Counted from the stretch's first letter, positions 1-10,662 are shown. The stretch is DNA of 64,000 nucleotides from Rikenellaceae bacterium (GCA_015059945.1 SUZJ01000004.1:72646-136645), one strand, 5' to 3'. Notes: generated by a model not told the origin, from the letters alone. Made by a program: numbers and translations.

Positions 1-540
1 CAGCAGCTCATAGAGCTCGCCCTCGAACTTGGGGTCGATAAAGTTTGCGGGCTCATCGAGCACAAGCACCTTGGGCTCCGAGATAATGGCTCGTCCCAGC
101 AGGGCACGCTGCAACTCGCCACCCGACAGTTCGCCAATAGCCTTATCGATAAGTGTATAGATGCCGAGCAGTCGAGCCACTTCGGCCACCTTTGCCTTAT
201 CCTCAGCACTATAACGCCCCCACGCGTGCCCCTTATCGCCCTGCAAGCCACTCAAAATTAGCTCACCGACCGAAATAGGGAAGGCCCGGTCAAAATTGTT
301 CATCTGGGGCATATAGCCAATAGCTGCCCTGTCGGCCACCTCGGGAGCGAACTCAATTCGACCACAATAGGGCACAAGCCCCAGTATGGCCTTTACAAGG
401 GTGCTCTTGCCGCCACCATTGGGGCCCACAATAGCCACAAATTCGCCCTCACTGAGCGACAAATTAACCCATTCGAGCGCCGTCTTACCGTCGTAAGTTA
501 CCGACAAATTCTCTATCCTAATTAACTCGTTCTGCTCCAT
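1..540 (-). CDS. znuC: Metal (zinc/manganese-type) ABC transporter ATP-binding protein, C-terminus truncated by window edge
   Basis: Reverse-strand translation from ATG at 540 gives MEQNELIRIENLSVTYDGKTALEWVNLSLSEGEFVAIVGPNGGGKSTLVKAILGL (Walker A) and an LSGGELQRALLGRAI signature; overlaps the 3' end of znuA. Confidence 0.85.
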   Translation of the reverse strand, partial: MEQNELIRIENLSVTYDGKTALEWVNLSLSEGEFVAIVGPNGGGKSTLVKAILGLVPYCGRIEFAPEVADRAAIGYMPQMNNFDRAFPISVGELILSGLQGDKGHAWGRYSAEDKAKVAEVARLLGIYTLIDKAIGELSGGELQRALLGRAIISEPKVLVLDEPANFIDPKFEGELYELL

Positions 541-1411
541 AGTCGGGTGTTAATAAAGTGTTTGCAATCCTATCCACCTCTGCCAATACATCACTACTTA
601 ACGGATTGATTTCCAAGAGTTCAACCCCAAGTACCTCTGCCACTGGTTTAACAACATCAATAGGGTATTCCGATTGATAAATAAGGTGCTTGATTTTAGA
701 GTTGTCAACATCCACAGTCAGCTTAGCCAAAGTAGTTGGGGTGGGGGCCTTACCCTCTTGCTCAACACTTATTTGCTCCAAGCCGTAGTCGCGCGCAAAA
801 TAGGTGAGGGCTGGGTGGTAAATCAAGAAGGCCTCGCCACGATGAGGCTCAAAAAGCTCCAAATAATGCTCGTGGGCGGCCTTTATCCTGCCCATAAGCT
901 GTTCAAAATTAGCCTTGTAGCGCACAGAGTCGGGATGCGTGGAGCAAATTGCATTGCCTATATTACCCACTACCTTCTCCAACTCGACAAGCGATAGCCA
1001 TATATGAGGATCTACTCCGTGATTGTGTTCGCTGCCAACTTTATGATTATGAGCACATTCTCCTTCTATCAACTCAGCATCCCTGCCGGTATTAACAATG
1101 TTAATATCTCGCTCTGCAAGCCTTTGAGCAATAGTATTCTCAAAATCGAGCGTACCCACAAAGAACACAAATTCCGATTCCTCGATGTTGATAAGCTGAC
1201 TTGGAGTAGGGGAGTAATTTTCTGGTGTAGAGCCGCTTGGCAATAATGCAACCACCTTGTAATCATTGTTCACAATAGCCTCCACAAGCCCTTGAAGTGG
1301 AGGAATGGAAACCGTAATTACCTTTTCACCCACCTTTGAAGATGCACACCCTGCAATAAATACCACCAATAGGGTAGTAATAAATATATGTATAATGTGT
1401 CGAAATTTCAT
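518..1411 (-). CDS. znuA: Zinc ABC transporter substrate-binding lipoprotein (ZnuA family)
   Basis: Lipobox FIAGC; SBP_bac_9-type sequence; His-rich segment CAHNHKVGSEHNHGVDPHIWLS; coupled to the ATPase gene. Confidence 0.88.
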   Translation of the reverse strand: MKFRHIIHIFITTLLVVFIAGCASSKVGEKVITVSIPPLQGLVEAIVNNDYKVVALLPSGSTPENYSPTPSQLINIEESEFVFFVGTLDFENTIAQRLAERDINIVNTGRDAELIEGECAHNHKVGSEHNHGVDPHIWLSLVELEKVVGNIGNAICSTHPDSVRYKANFEQLMGRIKAAHEHYLELFEPHRGEAFLIYHPALTYFARDYGLEQISVEQEGKAPTPTTLAKLTVDVDNSKIKHLIYQSEYPIDVVKPVAEVLGVELLEINPLSSDVLAEVDRIANTLLTPDYGAERVN

Positions 1412-1475
1412 ATTCGCGTTTTAATTACAACACAAATTTAACAATAATTCACAAAATCACTACACATAACATAAA

Positions 1476-1487
1476 TTACATATGTAA
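1476..1487. promoter_or_regulatory. Palindrome TTACA-TA-TGTAA, candidate operator upstream of znuA
   Basis: Perfect 12-bp dyad; same TTACA-NN-TGTAA form as three other sites in 1476-2362. Confidence 0.5.
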
Positions 1488-1529
1488 ATTGTGCAATTTA
1501 TTGTAAATATGTAAAATAGGACCACTGGT

Positions 1530-1553
1530 TTACATTTGTAATTACAATTGTAA
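1530..1553. promoter_or_regulatory. Two abutting palindromes TTACA-TT-TGTAA and TTACA-AT-TGTAA, candidate tandem operators
   Basis: 1530-1541 and 1542-1553 read directly from sequence; half-sites at 1501-1516 (TTGTAAATATGTAAAA). Confidence 0.5.
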
Positions 1554-1897
1554 AGTAGTGGAGGGCGACTTGTCGATAGCAAATACACTCCAGCAGAGCA
1601 ATCTCCTTCGCTCCAACTGTAACGATTGGGAGTTTGAAAAACTTATATATATTTGCATTCGTGTACGATTTAACGTGCGTACGTGCGCGAAAATGTACAA
1701 GTGCATAGCACTTGCGTAGAGTCCGAGAGTGATATCCGATCCTTGCTTGATATTAGAACAAGAGGGCGGAAGAGTTATAACACGCCTTACACTTAAATCC
1801 CCCCCCTGCATGCAGTTTACATAATGTATATATTTTGCAAATGGTGTTAAAGCGAGTAACATATTAATATATAGAGATTTATTGTACCGCAATTGCA

Positions 1898-2335
1898 TTA
1901 TCTGCGAGAGAACTCCTCAAATGTGCCGTCAGGAAAGCATACAATCAGCTTTGAGGTTGGCGTATTTTTCGTCATTACGGGCGGCGCTTCACTCTTTGTA
2001 TCATTATTAGAATTCGGGGCTGGAGCACAGTCTCCATTCTGAGGCAACGAAGAAATCTCTGTTAAGGAGGCTTTCTCCGGCGAAGTCGCCTCGGCCGGGG
2101 ATGGTATGGACATCATATTGACGGGCGAGGTAATGGGTTCGCCTTTGCCGGTAAGAAGCCACCGAAGGTTGTATTGAGGCAAATTCTCAGCAATTTTTAC
2201 AATAAAGTCAAAGCTGGGTTTGTTGCGCTCAGCTAAAATGTGAGATATTGATGCCGGATTGACGCCCAGCAGTTCGGCAAAGCGAATGTTCGTCAATCCC
2301 TCATTTGTAATAATGTACTGCAGTCTTGTTTTCAT
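1898..2335 (-). CDS. XRE-family helix-turn-helix transcriptional regulator
   Basis: N-terminal HTH: MKTRLQYIITNEGLTNIRFAELLGVNPASISHILAERNKPSFDFIVKIAENLPQYNLRWLLTGKG; low-complexity C-terminal half. Confidence 0.85.
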   Translation of the reverse strand: MKTRLQYIITNEGLTNIRFAELLGVNPASISHILAERNKPSFDFIVKIAENLPQYNLRWLLTGKGEPITSPVNMMSIPSPAEATSPEKASLTEISSLPQNGDCAPAPNSNNDTKSEAPPVMTKNTPTSKLIVCFPDGTFEEFSRR

Positions 2336-2350
2336 AATAATTCCAATGCA

Positions 2351-2362
2351 TTACAAATGTAA
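2351..2362. promoter_or_regulatory. Palindrome TTACA-AA-TGTAA overlapping a reverse-strand -7 box (TACATTTG) just upstream of the XRE gene
   Basis: Perfect dyad 16 bp upstream of the XRE start codon; TACATTTG matches the Bacteroidetes TAnnTTTG consensus. Confidence 0.55.
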
Positions 2363-2710
2363 ATAAAATAATTTTAATATGCAATAGCTGTGTTTTGTAA
2401 ATCAAATCCACGATGATTACCCCCCCCTTAAAACAAAGCAAAAACTCCCCGTAATTCAACAAAACAAATGCTTTAATTAAAGTATGCTATTTTGCTGATT
2501 ATGCAATACTTAGCTCTGGCAGTGTATATGTTAATAGGCTAAATCATACCAATTTGCAACTATGGCATGTATTATCTAATTCTTTACTTTATATAAAAAT
2601 GTACAAACATCTGGTTTTGTAACACTTACAACTTAATAATTAAAATATTGAACAAATAATTTTGGCGGCAACTAAGGCAAATTGTGCTGACATAAATGCG
2701 GGCTCAAAAA

Positions 2711-2737
2711 AAAGAGTGGGGCACTCCCCCACTCTTT
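2711..2737 (-). terminator. Rho-independent terminator downstream of HIT gene
   Basis: AAAGAGTGGGG-cact-CCCCACTCTTT stem with A-run on the left (U-run on the minus strand). Confidence 0.8.
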
Positions 2738-2766
2738 CGATATCAGATAAATCTATTACGCAGATT

Positions 2767-3153
2767 TTACAACTTTACCTTCTCGGCAATAGCCACAAAC
2801 TGCTCGGGCGTGAGTTGCAGCTTTGGTTTACGGAAGTCAACATCGGCCTCGCTCTTGATTGGAATAAGGTGGATGTGTGCGTGAGGAACTTCGAGTCCCA
2901 ACACTACAACGGCCACTCTACTACACTCGATATTTGCTTTGAGCGATGCTGCAACCTTCTTGGCAAACTGCATCAAACCACCCAACTCTTCATCTTCGAG
3001 GTCGAAAATATAGTCCTGTTCGCGCTTAGGAATAACCAATGTGTGCCCTTCGGCCATAGGATTTATATCCAGAAATGCAAAATAATTCTCATCCTCTGCC
3101 ACCTTGTAGCAAGGAATTTCACCATTGACAATTTTTGTAAAAATGGTAGCCAT
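2767..3153 (-). CDS. HIT family protein
   Basis: Histidine-triad motif HAHIHLI; MATIFTKIVNGEIPCYKVAEDENYFAFLDINPMAEGHTLVIPK. Confidence 0.93.
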   Translation of the reverse strand: MATIFTKIVNGEIPCYKVAEDENYFAFLDINPMAEGHTLVIPKREQDYIFDLEDEELGGLMQFAKKVAASLKANIECSRVAVVVLGLEVPHAHIHLIPIKSEADVDFRKPKLQLTPEQFVAIAEKVKL

Positions 3154-3175
3154 AATATATACTCTTTTTGTTTAT

Positions 3176-5368
3176 TTACAATCGATCTACTTTGTCGATA
3201 CCCTTAATCTTTAGCAGGTTATCCTTCAGTGCAGCCAAACTCTCGGCATCGGAAACATACAAGCTAATCTTTCCGTCGAAAATGCCATCATGGCTCTGAA
3301 TCTGCAACTCTCGGATGTTAATATTTCGCTCGATAGTAATCACTTGCACCAGGTCGCGCAAGATACCAACCCTATCAATGCCTCGCAATTGTAATTCGGC
3401 CAAATAAGACTCGGCCTTGTAGCTCGACCACTTGATATTGCTCACCAAGTTTTGCCCCTGCTGCGAGCCAAGGCTTATAAGCTCCTCACAATCAGTTTTG
3501 TGCACAATAATTGCGCCCGAGCGAGGATCGCGATATCCAGTTATGTTGTCACCAGGAATGGGGTTGCAACACTCGGCAATAATAAATTTCTGAGCCTCCG
3601 AATCATCGCCAACATCCTGTTTGCGAACCACCAGATCCTTGGGCTTATTATTACCCGACAGCTCAAATGTCCAGAACTTCAACATCTTATTCTTGGAGTT
3701 CTGGCGCAACACCTTATCGACATCGTTCAGGTTGATAATCTCCGAGCCGAGTTTGCTATAAAATTCGTCCTTATTGGTACAATCGTAGGCGGGTAGCAGC
3801 TTACGGAACAGCCTTGCGCTGGGGGTAATGCCAAACTCGCGCATACGTCGTTCAAAGGTTGAGATACCACGCTCTATATTGTTCTGCCTTACTCGTTTGA
3901 GATAGCTAATAATGGCCTGCTTGGCCTTCATTGTGCCAACGTGATCGAGCCACTCGATTGTCGGGTGTGCTGTCTCGGCCGTAAGAATTTGTATTTGGTC
4001 GCCACTCTTCAACTTGGTATATATCGACTCTATCTTGTGGTTGATTTTGGCACCAATGGCCGTATTACCTACGTTGGTATGTATATCGTAAGCGAAGTCG
4101 AGGGCCGTAGCACCAACGGGCAACTTGCGTGCCTCGCCCTTAGGAGTAAAGACCACAATCTCTGTCATATAGAGCGTCATCTTTACATTCTCCAAGAAGT
4201 CGGCCGCATTGCCTGCGGGCTGACTCAGGGCATTGCGCACATCGCGCAGCCACCTATCATACTCATCTTCGGCCTCTTGCTGCTGTTTATACTTCCAGTG
4301 GGCTGCCAGACCTCGCTCGGCGATATCCTCCATTCTCTCCGAACGGATTTGTACCTCAGTCCACACTCCATCGGGCCTCATAAGCGTAGCGTGCAGAGCC
4401 TCGTAACCATTGGCCTTAGGGAAGCTCACCCAATCTCTAATTCGATCAGGCTTAGGCGAATAAATATCGGTCAGTAGTGAATAGATATGCCAACACTGCG
4501 ACTTTTCGGGCACAATGTCGGTGGGCTTAAATACGATACGGATGGCAAACAGGTCGTAAACCTCCTCAAATGGGATTTTCTTACGCTGCATCTTCGACCA
4601 CACCGAAAATACGGTCTTTACCCTACCCGATACTGTAAACTCGATGCCAGCCTCGGTCAGTTTTTCCCTAATTGGTGCTATAAACTTCTCTATGAATACA
4701 TTACGTTCCTCGGCAGTGGCCTGCATCTTTGCCTCAATAGCTGCATACTCCTCGGGGTACATATATTTGAGCGACAGGTCTTCCAGTTCGGTCTTAATCG
4801 AATATAGACCCAATCGGTAGGCCAATGGCGCAAACAAGTACATCGTTTCGCTGGTAATCTTCAGCTGCTTGTTGCGAGGCATCGAGCCGAGGGTGCGCAT
4901 ATTGTGCAATCGGTCGGCCAACTTGATGAGTATCACCCTAATATCATCCGACAGCGTGAGCAATACTTTACGGAATGTCTCGGCCTGAGCCGAGGCATCA
5001 TCCGACAGCGCAGCCGACACTTTCGTAAGGCCATCGACCATCGAGGCGATCTTGGGGCCGAACAGATTTTCCATATCGGCCACAGTATAGCTTGTATCCT
5101 CGACCACATCGTGCAGCAGTGCCGCAGCCGTAGACTTGGCACCCAGGCCAATCTCATCGACCACAATCTTTGCCACCGACAGCGGATGTAGGATATAAGG
5201 CTCGCCCGAACGACGCCTTACGCCCTTGTGTGCCTCCTTTGCCAAAAAGAAGGCCTTGATAATCATATCCCAGTCAGATTCGTTCTTGCAAATCTTGTCG
5301 CAAGAGGCCAACAACTCGTTATACAGTTGTTCAATAATCTGTTCATCTTCTGGCGTATAACCTGCCAT
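3176..5368 (-). CDS. RelA/SpoT-family (p)ppGpp synthetase/hydrolase
   Basis: HD domain (HPLSVAKIV..LLHDVVEDT), synthetase, TGS and ACT regions. Confidence 0.93.
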   Translation of the reverse strand: MAGYTPEDEQIIEQLYNELLASCDKICKNESDWDMIIKAFFLAKEAHKGVRRRSGEPYILHPLSVAKIVVDEIGLGAKSTAAALLHDVVEDTSYTVADMENLFGPKIASMVDGLTKVSAALSDDASAQAETFRKVLLTLSDDIRVILIKLADRLHNMRTLGSMPRNKQLKITSETMYLFAPLAYRLGLYSIKTELEDLSLKYMYPEEYAAIEAKMQATAEERNVFIEKFIAPIREKLTEAGIEFTVSGRVKTVFSVWSKMQRKKIPFEEVYDLFAIRIVFKPTDIVPEKSQCWHIYSLLTDIYSPKPDRIRDWVSFPKANGYEALHATLMRPDGVWTEVQIRSERMEDIAERGLAAHWKYKQQQEAEDEYDRWLRDVRNALSQPAGNAADFLENVKMTLYMTEIVVFTPKGEARKLPVGATALDFAYDIHTNVGNTAIGAKINHKIESIYTKLKSGDQIQILTAETAHPTIEWLDHVGTMKAKQAIISYLKRVRQNNIERGISTFERRMREFGITPSARLFRKLLPAYDCTNKDEFYSKLGSEIINLNDVDKVLRQNSKNKMLKFWTFELSGNNKPKDLVVRKQDVGDDSEAQKFIIAECCNPIPGDNITGYRDPRSGAIIVHKTDCEELISLGSQQGQNLVSNIKWSSYKAESYLAELQLRGIDRVGILRDLVQVITIERNINIRELQIQSHDGIFDGKISLYVSDAESLAALKDNLLKIKGIDKVDRL

Positions 5369-5504
5369 AGGACAATGTATTAGAGAGTTTAACTTAACCT
5401 TGGTTTCTTTGGTTGGTAAGCTCGCCCCGCCTATTCACACTCCCAAGCGGGGCGGCCTACTCTACTATCGTGTTGTCACCTCCTTGGTGGCGTTTGTGGT
5501 CCAA

Positions 5505-6515
<1,011 letters not shown>

Positions 6516-6561
6516 AATCTTTTTCCTTTCTTTTTTTATTTATTATTTCTCTTTCATTCGC

Positions 6562-7029
6562 TTATTTGTTGTACTCGCCCCACCACTGGGCAATCTGCTG
6601 CCAATGGTCAGCGGTCTTTACCTTGTCGAAGATGTGGATAATCTTGCCCTGCTCGTCGATGATGAAGGTTGTGCGCACAATGCCCATATACTTGCGGCCA
6701 TACATACTCTTCTCCTTCCACACGTCGTAGGCCGTGGCCACGCTCTTGTCGGTATCGGCCACCAGCGTAAAGTTCAGCTCGTGCTTGGCGCAGAAATTCT
6801 GGTGCGATTTAACACTGTCGGGGCTCACGCCCACAATCTCAAATCCCATCTCGGCCAACGCCTTCTTGCCATCCCTCAAACTCTTGGCTTCCAACGTACA
6901 ACCCGATGTATTATCCTTGGGATAGAAATACAAAATTACCTTGCGGCCAATATAGTCGGCCAACCTTACGGGCTCGTTATTTTGCGACACAGCCTCGAAC
7001 AATGGGGCCTGCTCTCCTACTTTAAGCAT
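6562..7029 (-). CDS. bcp: Thioredoxin-dependent peroxiredoxin (Bcp/PrxQ type)
   Basis: YFYPKDNTSGCTLEAKSLRD motif. Confidence 0.93.
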   Translation of the reverse strand: MLKVGEQAPLFEAVSQNNEPVRLADYIGRKVILYFYPKDNTSGCTLEAKSLRDGKKALAEMGFEIVGVSPDSVKSHQNFCAKHELNFTLVADTDKSVATAYDVWKEKSMYGRKYMGIVRTTFIIDEQGKIIHIFDKVKTADHWQQIAQWWGEYNK

Positions 7030-7081
7030 AATTCAATAGAGGTTAAGTACAATCAAAGGGTAAATCTTCGTAAAATTACAA

Positions 7082-7120
7082 AAAAAATCGCAACCATCAA
7101 TACGACAATTGCGATTTTTT
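7082..7120. terminator. Bidirectional terminator-like hairpin between dnaA 3' end and bcp promoter region
   Basis: AAAAAATCGCAA ... TTGCGATTTTTT. Confidence 0.7.
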
Positions 7121-7154
7121 AGGGTATTTATACCTATTTATTATATATGGGTAG

Positions 7155-8576
7155 CTATTTAGCCGTTACGATGCGCTCGATATCCTCTACCGTCTGGGCA
7201 AACGACCTATCGGTCTCCATCAGATTGGCCACCGCCTTGCAAGCGTGGAGCACCGTAGCGTGGTTTTTGCCACCAATGGCCGCACCAATTGCCGACAGCG
7301 ACGACTTGGTGTGCTGCTTGCAGAGGTACATCGCAATCTGCCTTGCCTGAGCAATATCCCTTGTGCGCTTGGGCGAGTCGAAGGCCACCTCGTCGATGTC
7401 GAGCTGCTCGCACACAATCTTGCGCACCTGCTCAATTGTAATCTCCTTGGGGCAAATCTTCACATACATCTTCAACACCTCTTTGGCCAACGATATGGTA
7501 ATCTTGCGGTTAAGGAATGCCGAATTGGCAACCAGGGCCGACAAGGCCCCCTCTATCTCGCGAATGTTGGCGTTGATATTCTCGGCAAAGTAAGCCACCA
7601 CCTCATCGGGAATTTGTGCACCCAACCTCTCGGCCTTATTGCGAATAATCTTCACTTTGGTCTGATAGTCGGGCTGAGTAAGCTCGGCAGCCAAACCCCA
7701 CTTGAAACGGGTCAGCAGACGATCGTTGATGTCGCTCAACTCCGAGGGGCGCTTATCCGAAGTGAGGATAAGCTGCTTGCCGGTCAAGTGAAGGTGGTTG
7801 AATATGTTGAAAAATGCGTTCTGAGTACTGCTCTTGTTACCCGACAGCTCCTGAATGTCGTCGATAATCAGCACATCTACCATCTGATAGAAGTTGATAA
7901 AGTCGTTGGGCTCTTTGTTCAGCACAGCCGTAGTGTACTGGGCCTGAAACTTGTTCATCGACACATAGAGCACCTGCAACTCGGGGTGACGCTGCTTAAT
8001 CTCCATACCGATAGCCTGAGCCAGGTGGGTTTTGCCCAAGCCCGAATCGCCAAATATATAGAGCGGGTTGTAGGCAGTCTTGCCGGGTTCGATAGCCACA
8101 GCCAAGCCCACACTCCTAACGAGTCGGTTGCACTCGCCCTCTACAAAAGTCTCAAAAGTGTAGTTTGGATTGAGCTGCGAGTCGATTACCAGCTTTTTGA
8201 TGCCGGGAATTATGAAAGGATTTTTTATCTTTGCAGTATCGCTCTGAGCTACGGCTTGGGCCATTGGCGTTGTATTTGCTTCGGTGGGGGTATAACCCTG
8301 CGGAGCACTATAACCGGCCTGAGGCACCGAGTAGCGCAGACGAGTTTTGTCACCAAAGAGTTCGTAGATGATAGGACGGAGCGAAGGGATGTAGTTGTGC
8401 TCAATGTGGTAGACACACTCCTCGCTTGGCAACCTCAGACGCAGAGTCTGGCCGTCAAAACCGATGGGGACAATGGGCTGAAACCACTTAACAAACTCTT
8501 CATCAGAGGTTTGCTTTTTGATTCGGGCCAAGCAGTCCTGCCATACATCGCTATATGTTGCCAAGTTTTGTATCAT
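7155..8576 (-). CDS. dnaA: Chromosomal replication initiator DnaA
   Basis: GDSGLGKTHLAQAIG Walker A, DVLIIDDIQ Walker B, C-terminal DnaA-box-binding domain. Confidence 0.97.
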   Translation of the reverse strand: MIQNLATYSDVWQDCLARIKKQTSDEEFVKWFQPIVPIGFDGQTLRLRLPSEECVYHIEHNYIPSLRPIIYELFGDKTRLRYSVPQAGYSAPQGYTPTEANTTPMAQAVAQSDTAKIKNPFIIPGIKKLVIDSQLNPNYTFETFVEGECNRLVRSVGLAVAIEPGKTAYNPLYIFGDSGLGKTHLAQAIGMEIKQRHPELQVLYVSMNKFQAQYTTAVLNKEPNDFINFYQMVDVLIIDDIQELSGNKSSTQNAFFNIFNHLHLTGKQLILTSDKRPSELSDINDRLLTRFKWGLAAELTQPDYQTKVKIIRNKAERLGAQIPDEVVAYFAENINANIREIEGALSALVANSAFLNRKITISLAKEVLKMYVKICPKEITIEQVRKIVCEQLDIDEVAFDSPKRTRDIAQARQIAMYLCKQHTKSSLSAIGAAIGGKNHATVLHACKAVANLMETDRSFAQTVEDIERIVTAK

Positions 8577-8623
8577 TTACTAATGGATGGGTGGGTTTTA
8601 ATTCCGATTTCCGATTACAAAAT

Positions 8624-8632
8624 TGTGCATAA
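8624..8632 (-). promoter_or_regulatory. Single DnaA-box match upstream of dnaA
   Basis: TGTGCATAA = reverse complement of TTATGCACA (consensus TTATNCACA). Confidence 0.4.
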
Positions 8633-8751
8633 TTTTGTTAAAAAAAATACGTTTTGCTGTTGCAAATAAAAATAAAAATACTATGCCTTTTTTATTGCCC
8701 GAGCCAACCCCCTTTTTAACACTCTGGGAGTGAGATTTAGCATTTTTTTAC

Positions 8752-8759
8752 TATCTTTG
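8752..8759 (+). promoter_or_regulatory. Bacteroidetes -7 promoter element upstream of phosphohexomutase gene
   Basis: TATCTTTG matches TAnnTTTG, 67 bp upstream of ATG. Confidence 0.5.
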
Positions 8760-8826
8760 CATATCAAAAAATTGAATTGAAAATAAAAAACAATATAAGG
8801 TAAACTTATAATTAACGTAACTAATT

Positions 8827-10557
8827 ATGGAACAGTACATTCTCGACAGAGCACAGAAATGGCTCGACGGAAATTATGACGAACAGACAAAAGAGCAGGT
8901 TAGGAATTTGATGGCCAACGACCCCAAAGAGCTCTCGGAAAGTTTCTACCAAGACCTCGAATTTGGTACTGGTGGTCTGCGTGGCATTTTGGGCGTAGGC
9001 ACAAATCGTATGAATATATATACAGTAGGTATGGCTACTCAGGGCTTGGCCAACTATCTCAAAAAATGCTTTGAGGGCCAGGAGATTAAGGTTGCCGTAA
9101 GCCACGACTGCCGCAATTTCAGCCGCGAGTTTGCCGAGCGCACTGCCGACATTTTCGCCTCGAACGGCTTTAAGGTATACCTCTTCGAGTCGCTCCGCCC
9201 CACCCCCGAGTTGAGCTTTGCCATTCGCGAGTTGGGCTGCAAGAGCGGTGTTATGGTTACCGCCTCGCACAACCCTCGCGAGTACAACGGCTACAAGGCC
9301 TACTGGGAGGATGGCTCGCAGGTTATCGCCCCCCACGACAAGAACATCATCGACGAGGTAAACAAAATCACCTCGGTCGACCAGATTATCAGCGGTCTTA
9401 ACCCCGAGAATATCACCATCATTGGCGAGGAGTTCGACAAGATTTACCTCGACAGGGTTAAATCGCTTTCGCTTTCGCCCGAGGCTGTTAAGCAGTTCAG
9501 CGATATGAAGATTGTCTACACCCCCATCCACGGTTGCGGCCACAAACTCGTTCCCGCCTCGCTGCGCAACTACGGCTTTACCGACATCACTCCCGTAGCC
9601 GAGCAGATGGTTATCGACGGCAACTTCCCCACCGTTGAGTCGCCCAACCCCGAGGAGCGTACCACAATGCGTATGGCCATCGAGCTGGGCCAGAAGATTG
9701 GTGCCGAGATTGTTATGGCTACCGACCCCGATAGCGACCGCATTGGTATTGCAGTTCCCGACGAGGAGGGCAACTTTGTGCTGCTCAATGGCAACCAGAC
9801 CTGCGTACTGCTCACCTACTATATGTGCCGCCGTTGGAAAGAGAACGGTATGCTCGACGGCAAGCAGTACATCGTCAAAACCATCGTAACTTCGGAGATG
9901 ATGGCCGACGTAGCCAAGAGCTTTGGTGTTGAGTACTTCGACTGCCTGACCGGTTTCAAGAATATCGCCAAGGTTATCCGCGCCGAGGAGGCCAAGGGTA
10001 AAGTTTACATTGGCGGTGGCGAGGAGAGCTTCGGTTTCTTGGCCGGCTCGTTCCTGAGGGACAAAGATGGCGTGTCGGCCTGCTCGCTGGCTGCCGAGGC
10101 TGCTGCTTGGGCCAAGAGCATTGGCACTTCGCTCTACGGACTTATCAAAGAGCTCTATGTCGAGTATGGTTTCTACAAAGAGGGCCTCGTGTCGGTTGTT
10201 CGCAAGGGCCAAGAGGGTGCTGCCGAGATTAAGCAAATGATGGTCGACTACCGCAACAATCCTCCCAAGAGCATCTGCGGCTCGGATATCGTAACCATCA
10301 AGGATTACCAGTCGAGCTTGGCGTTGGATGTCAAGAGTGGCACCACCACCCCTATCGACATCGACAAGAGCAACGTGCTGCAGTACCTGACTGCCGACGG
10401 CACCATCCTCTCTATTCGCCCCAGCGGTACCGAGCCCAAGATTAAGTACTACTTTGGCGTGAAGGAGCCTCTGGCTTCGCTGGCCGACTACGACAAAGTA
10501 TCGGCCGCTCTGGATGCCAAGATCGAGCAGATGAAAGAGGAGCTCCACTTGGCATAG
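8827..10557 (+). CDS. Phosphoglucomutase/phosphomannomutase (alpha-D-phosphohexomutase)
   Basis: GVMVTASHNPREYNGYK active site, ATDPDSDRIGIAV metal site, RPSGTEPKIK. Confidence 0.94.
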   Translation: MEQYILDRAQKWLDGNYDEQTKEQVRNLMANDPKELSESFYQDLEFGTGGLRGILGVGTNRMNIYTVGMATQGLANYLKKCFEGQEIKVAVSHDCRNFSREFAERTADIFASNGFKVYLFESLRPTPELSFAIRELGCKSGVMVTASHNPREYNGYKAYWEDGSQVIAPHDKNIIDEVNKITSVDQIISGLNPENITIIGEEFDKIYLDRVKSLSLSPEAVKQFSDMKIVYTPIHGCGHKLVPASLRNYGFTDITPVAEQMVIDGNFPTVESPNPEERTTMRMAIELGQKIGAEIVMATDPDSDRIGIAVPDEEGNFVLLNGNQTCVLLTYYMCRRWKENGMLDGKQYIVKTIVTSEMMADVAKSFGVEYFDCLTGFKNIAKVIRAEEAKGKVYIGGGEESFGFLAGSFLRDKDGVSACSLAAEAAAWAKSIGTSLYGLIKELYVEYGFYKEGLVSVVRKGQEGAAEIKQMMVDYRNNPPKSICGSDIVTIKDYQSSLALDVKSGTTTPIDIDKSNVLQYLTADGTILSIRPSGTEPKIKYYFGVKEPLASLADYDKVSAALDAKIEQMKEELHLA

Positions 10558-10586
10558 GCTATCACACCTATATTATATATATGTTA

Positions 10587-10620
10587 GTAAGGCGGGCACC
10601 ACTTAGTGCTCGCCTTACTT
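10587..10620 (+). terminator. Terminator-like hairpin after the phosphohexomutase gene
   Basis: GTAAGGCGGGCAC-cactta-GTGCTCGCCTTAC followed by TT. Confidence 0.65.
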
Positions 10621-10662
10621 ATTTTACCACATCACCACCCCACTCTCTCTACATATCTGGCC

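Noticed and set aside
1542-1898. 118-aa reverse ORF between the XRE gene and znuA
   Set aside because: No recognisable family, odd composition, ends inside a candidate operator and spans a C8 tract; treated as non-coding.
2662-3207. 181-aa plus-strand ORF
   Set aside because: Antisense to the well-supported HIT gene and runs through its terminator.
8821-10548. 575-aa reverse-strand ORF fully antisense to the phosphohexomutase gene (similar long antisense ORFs opposite alaS, dnaA, lpd, gpmI and others)
   Set aside because: The sense frames are clear conserved enzymes. Codon bias disfavouring TTA/CTA/TCA leaves antisense frames open; the antisense products show no recognisable motifs.
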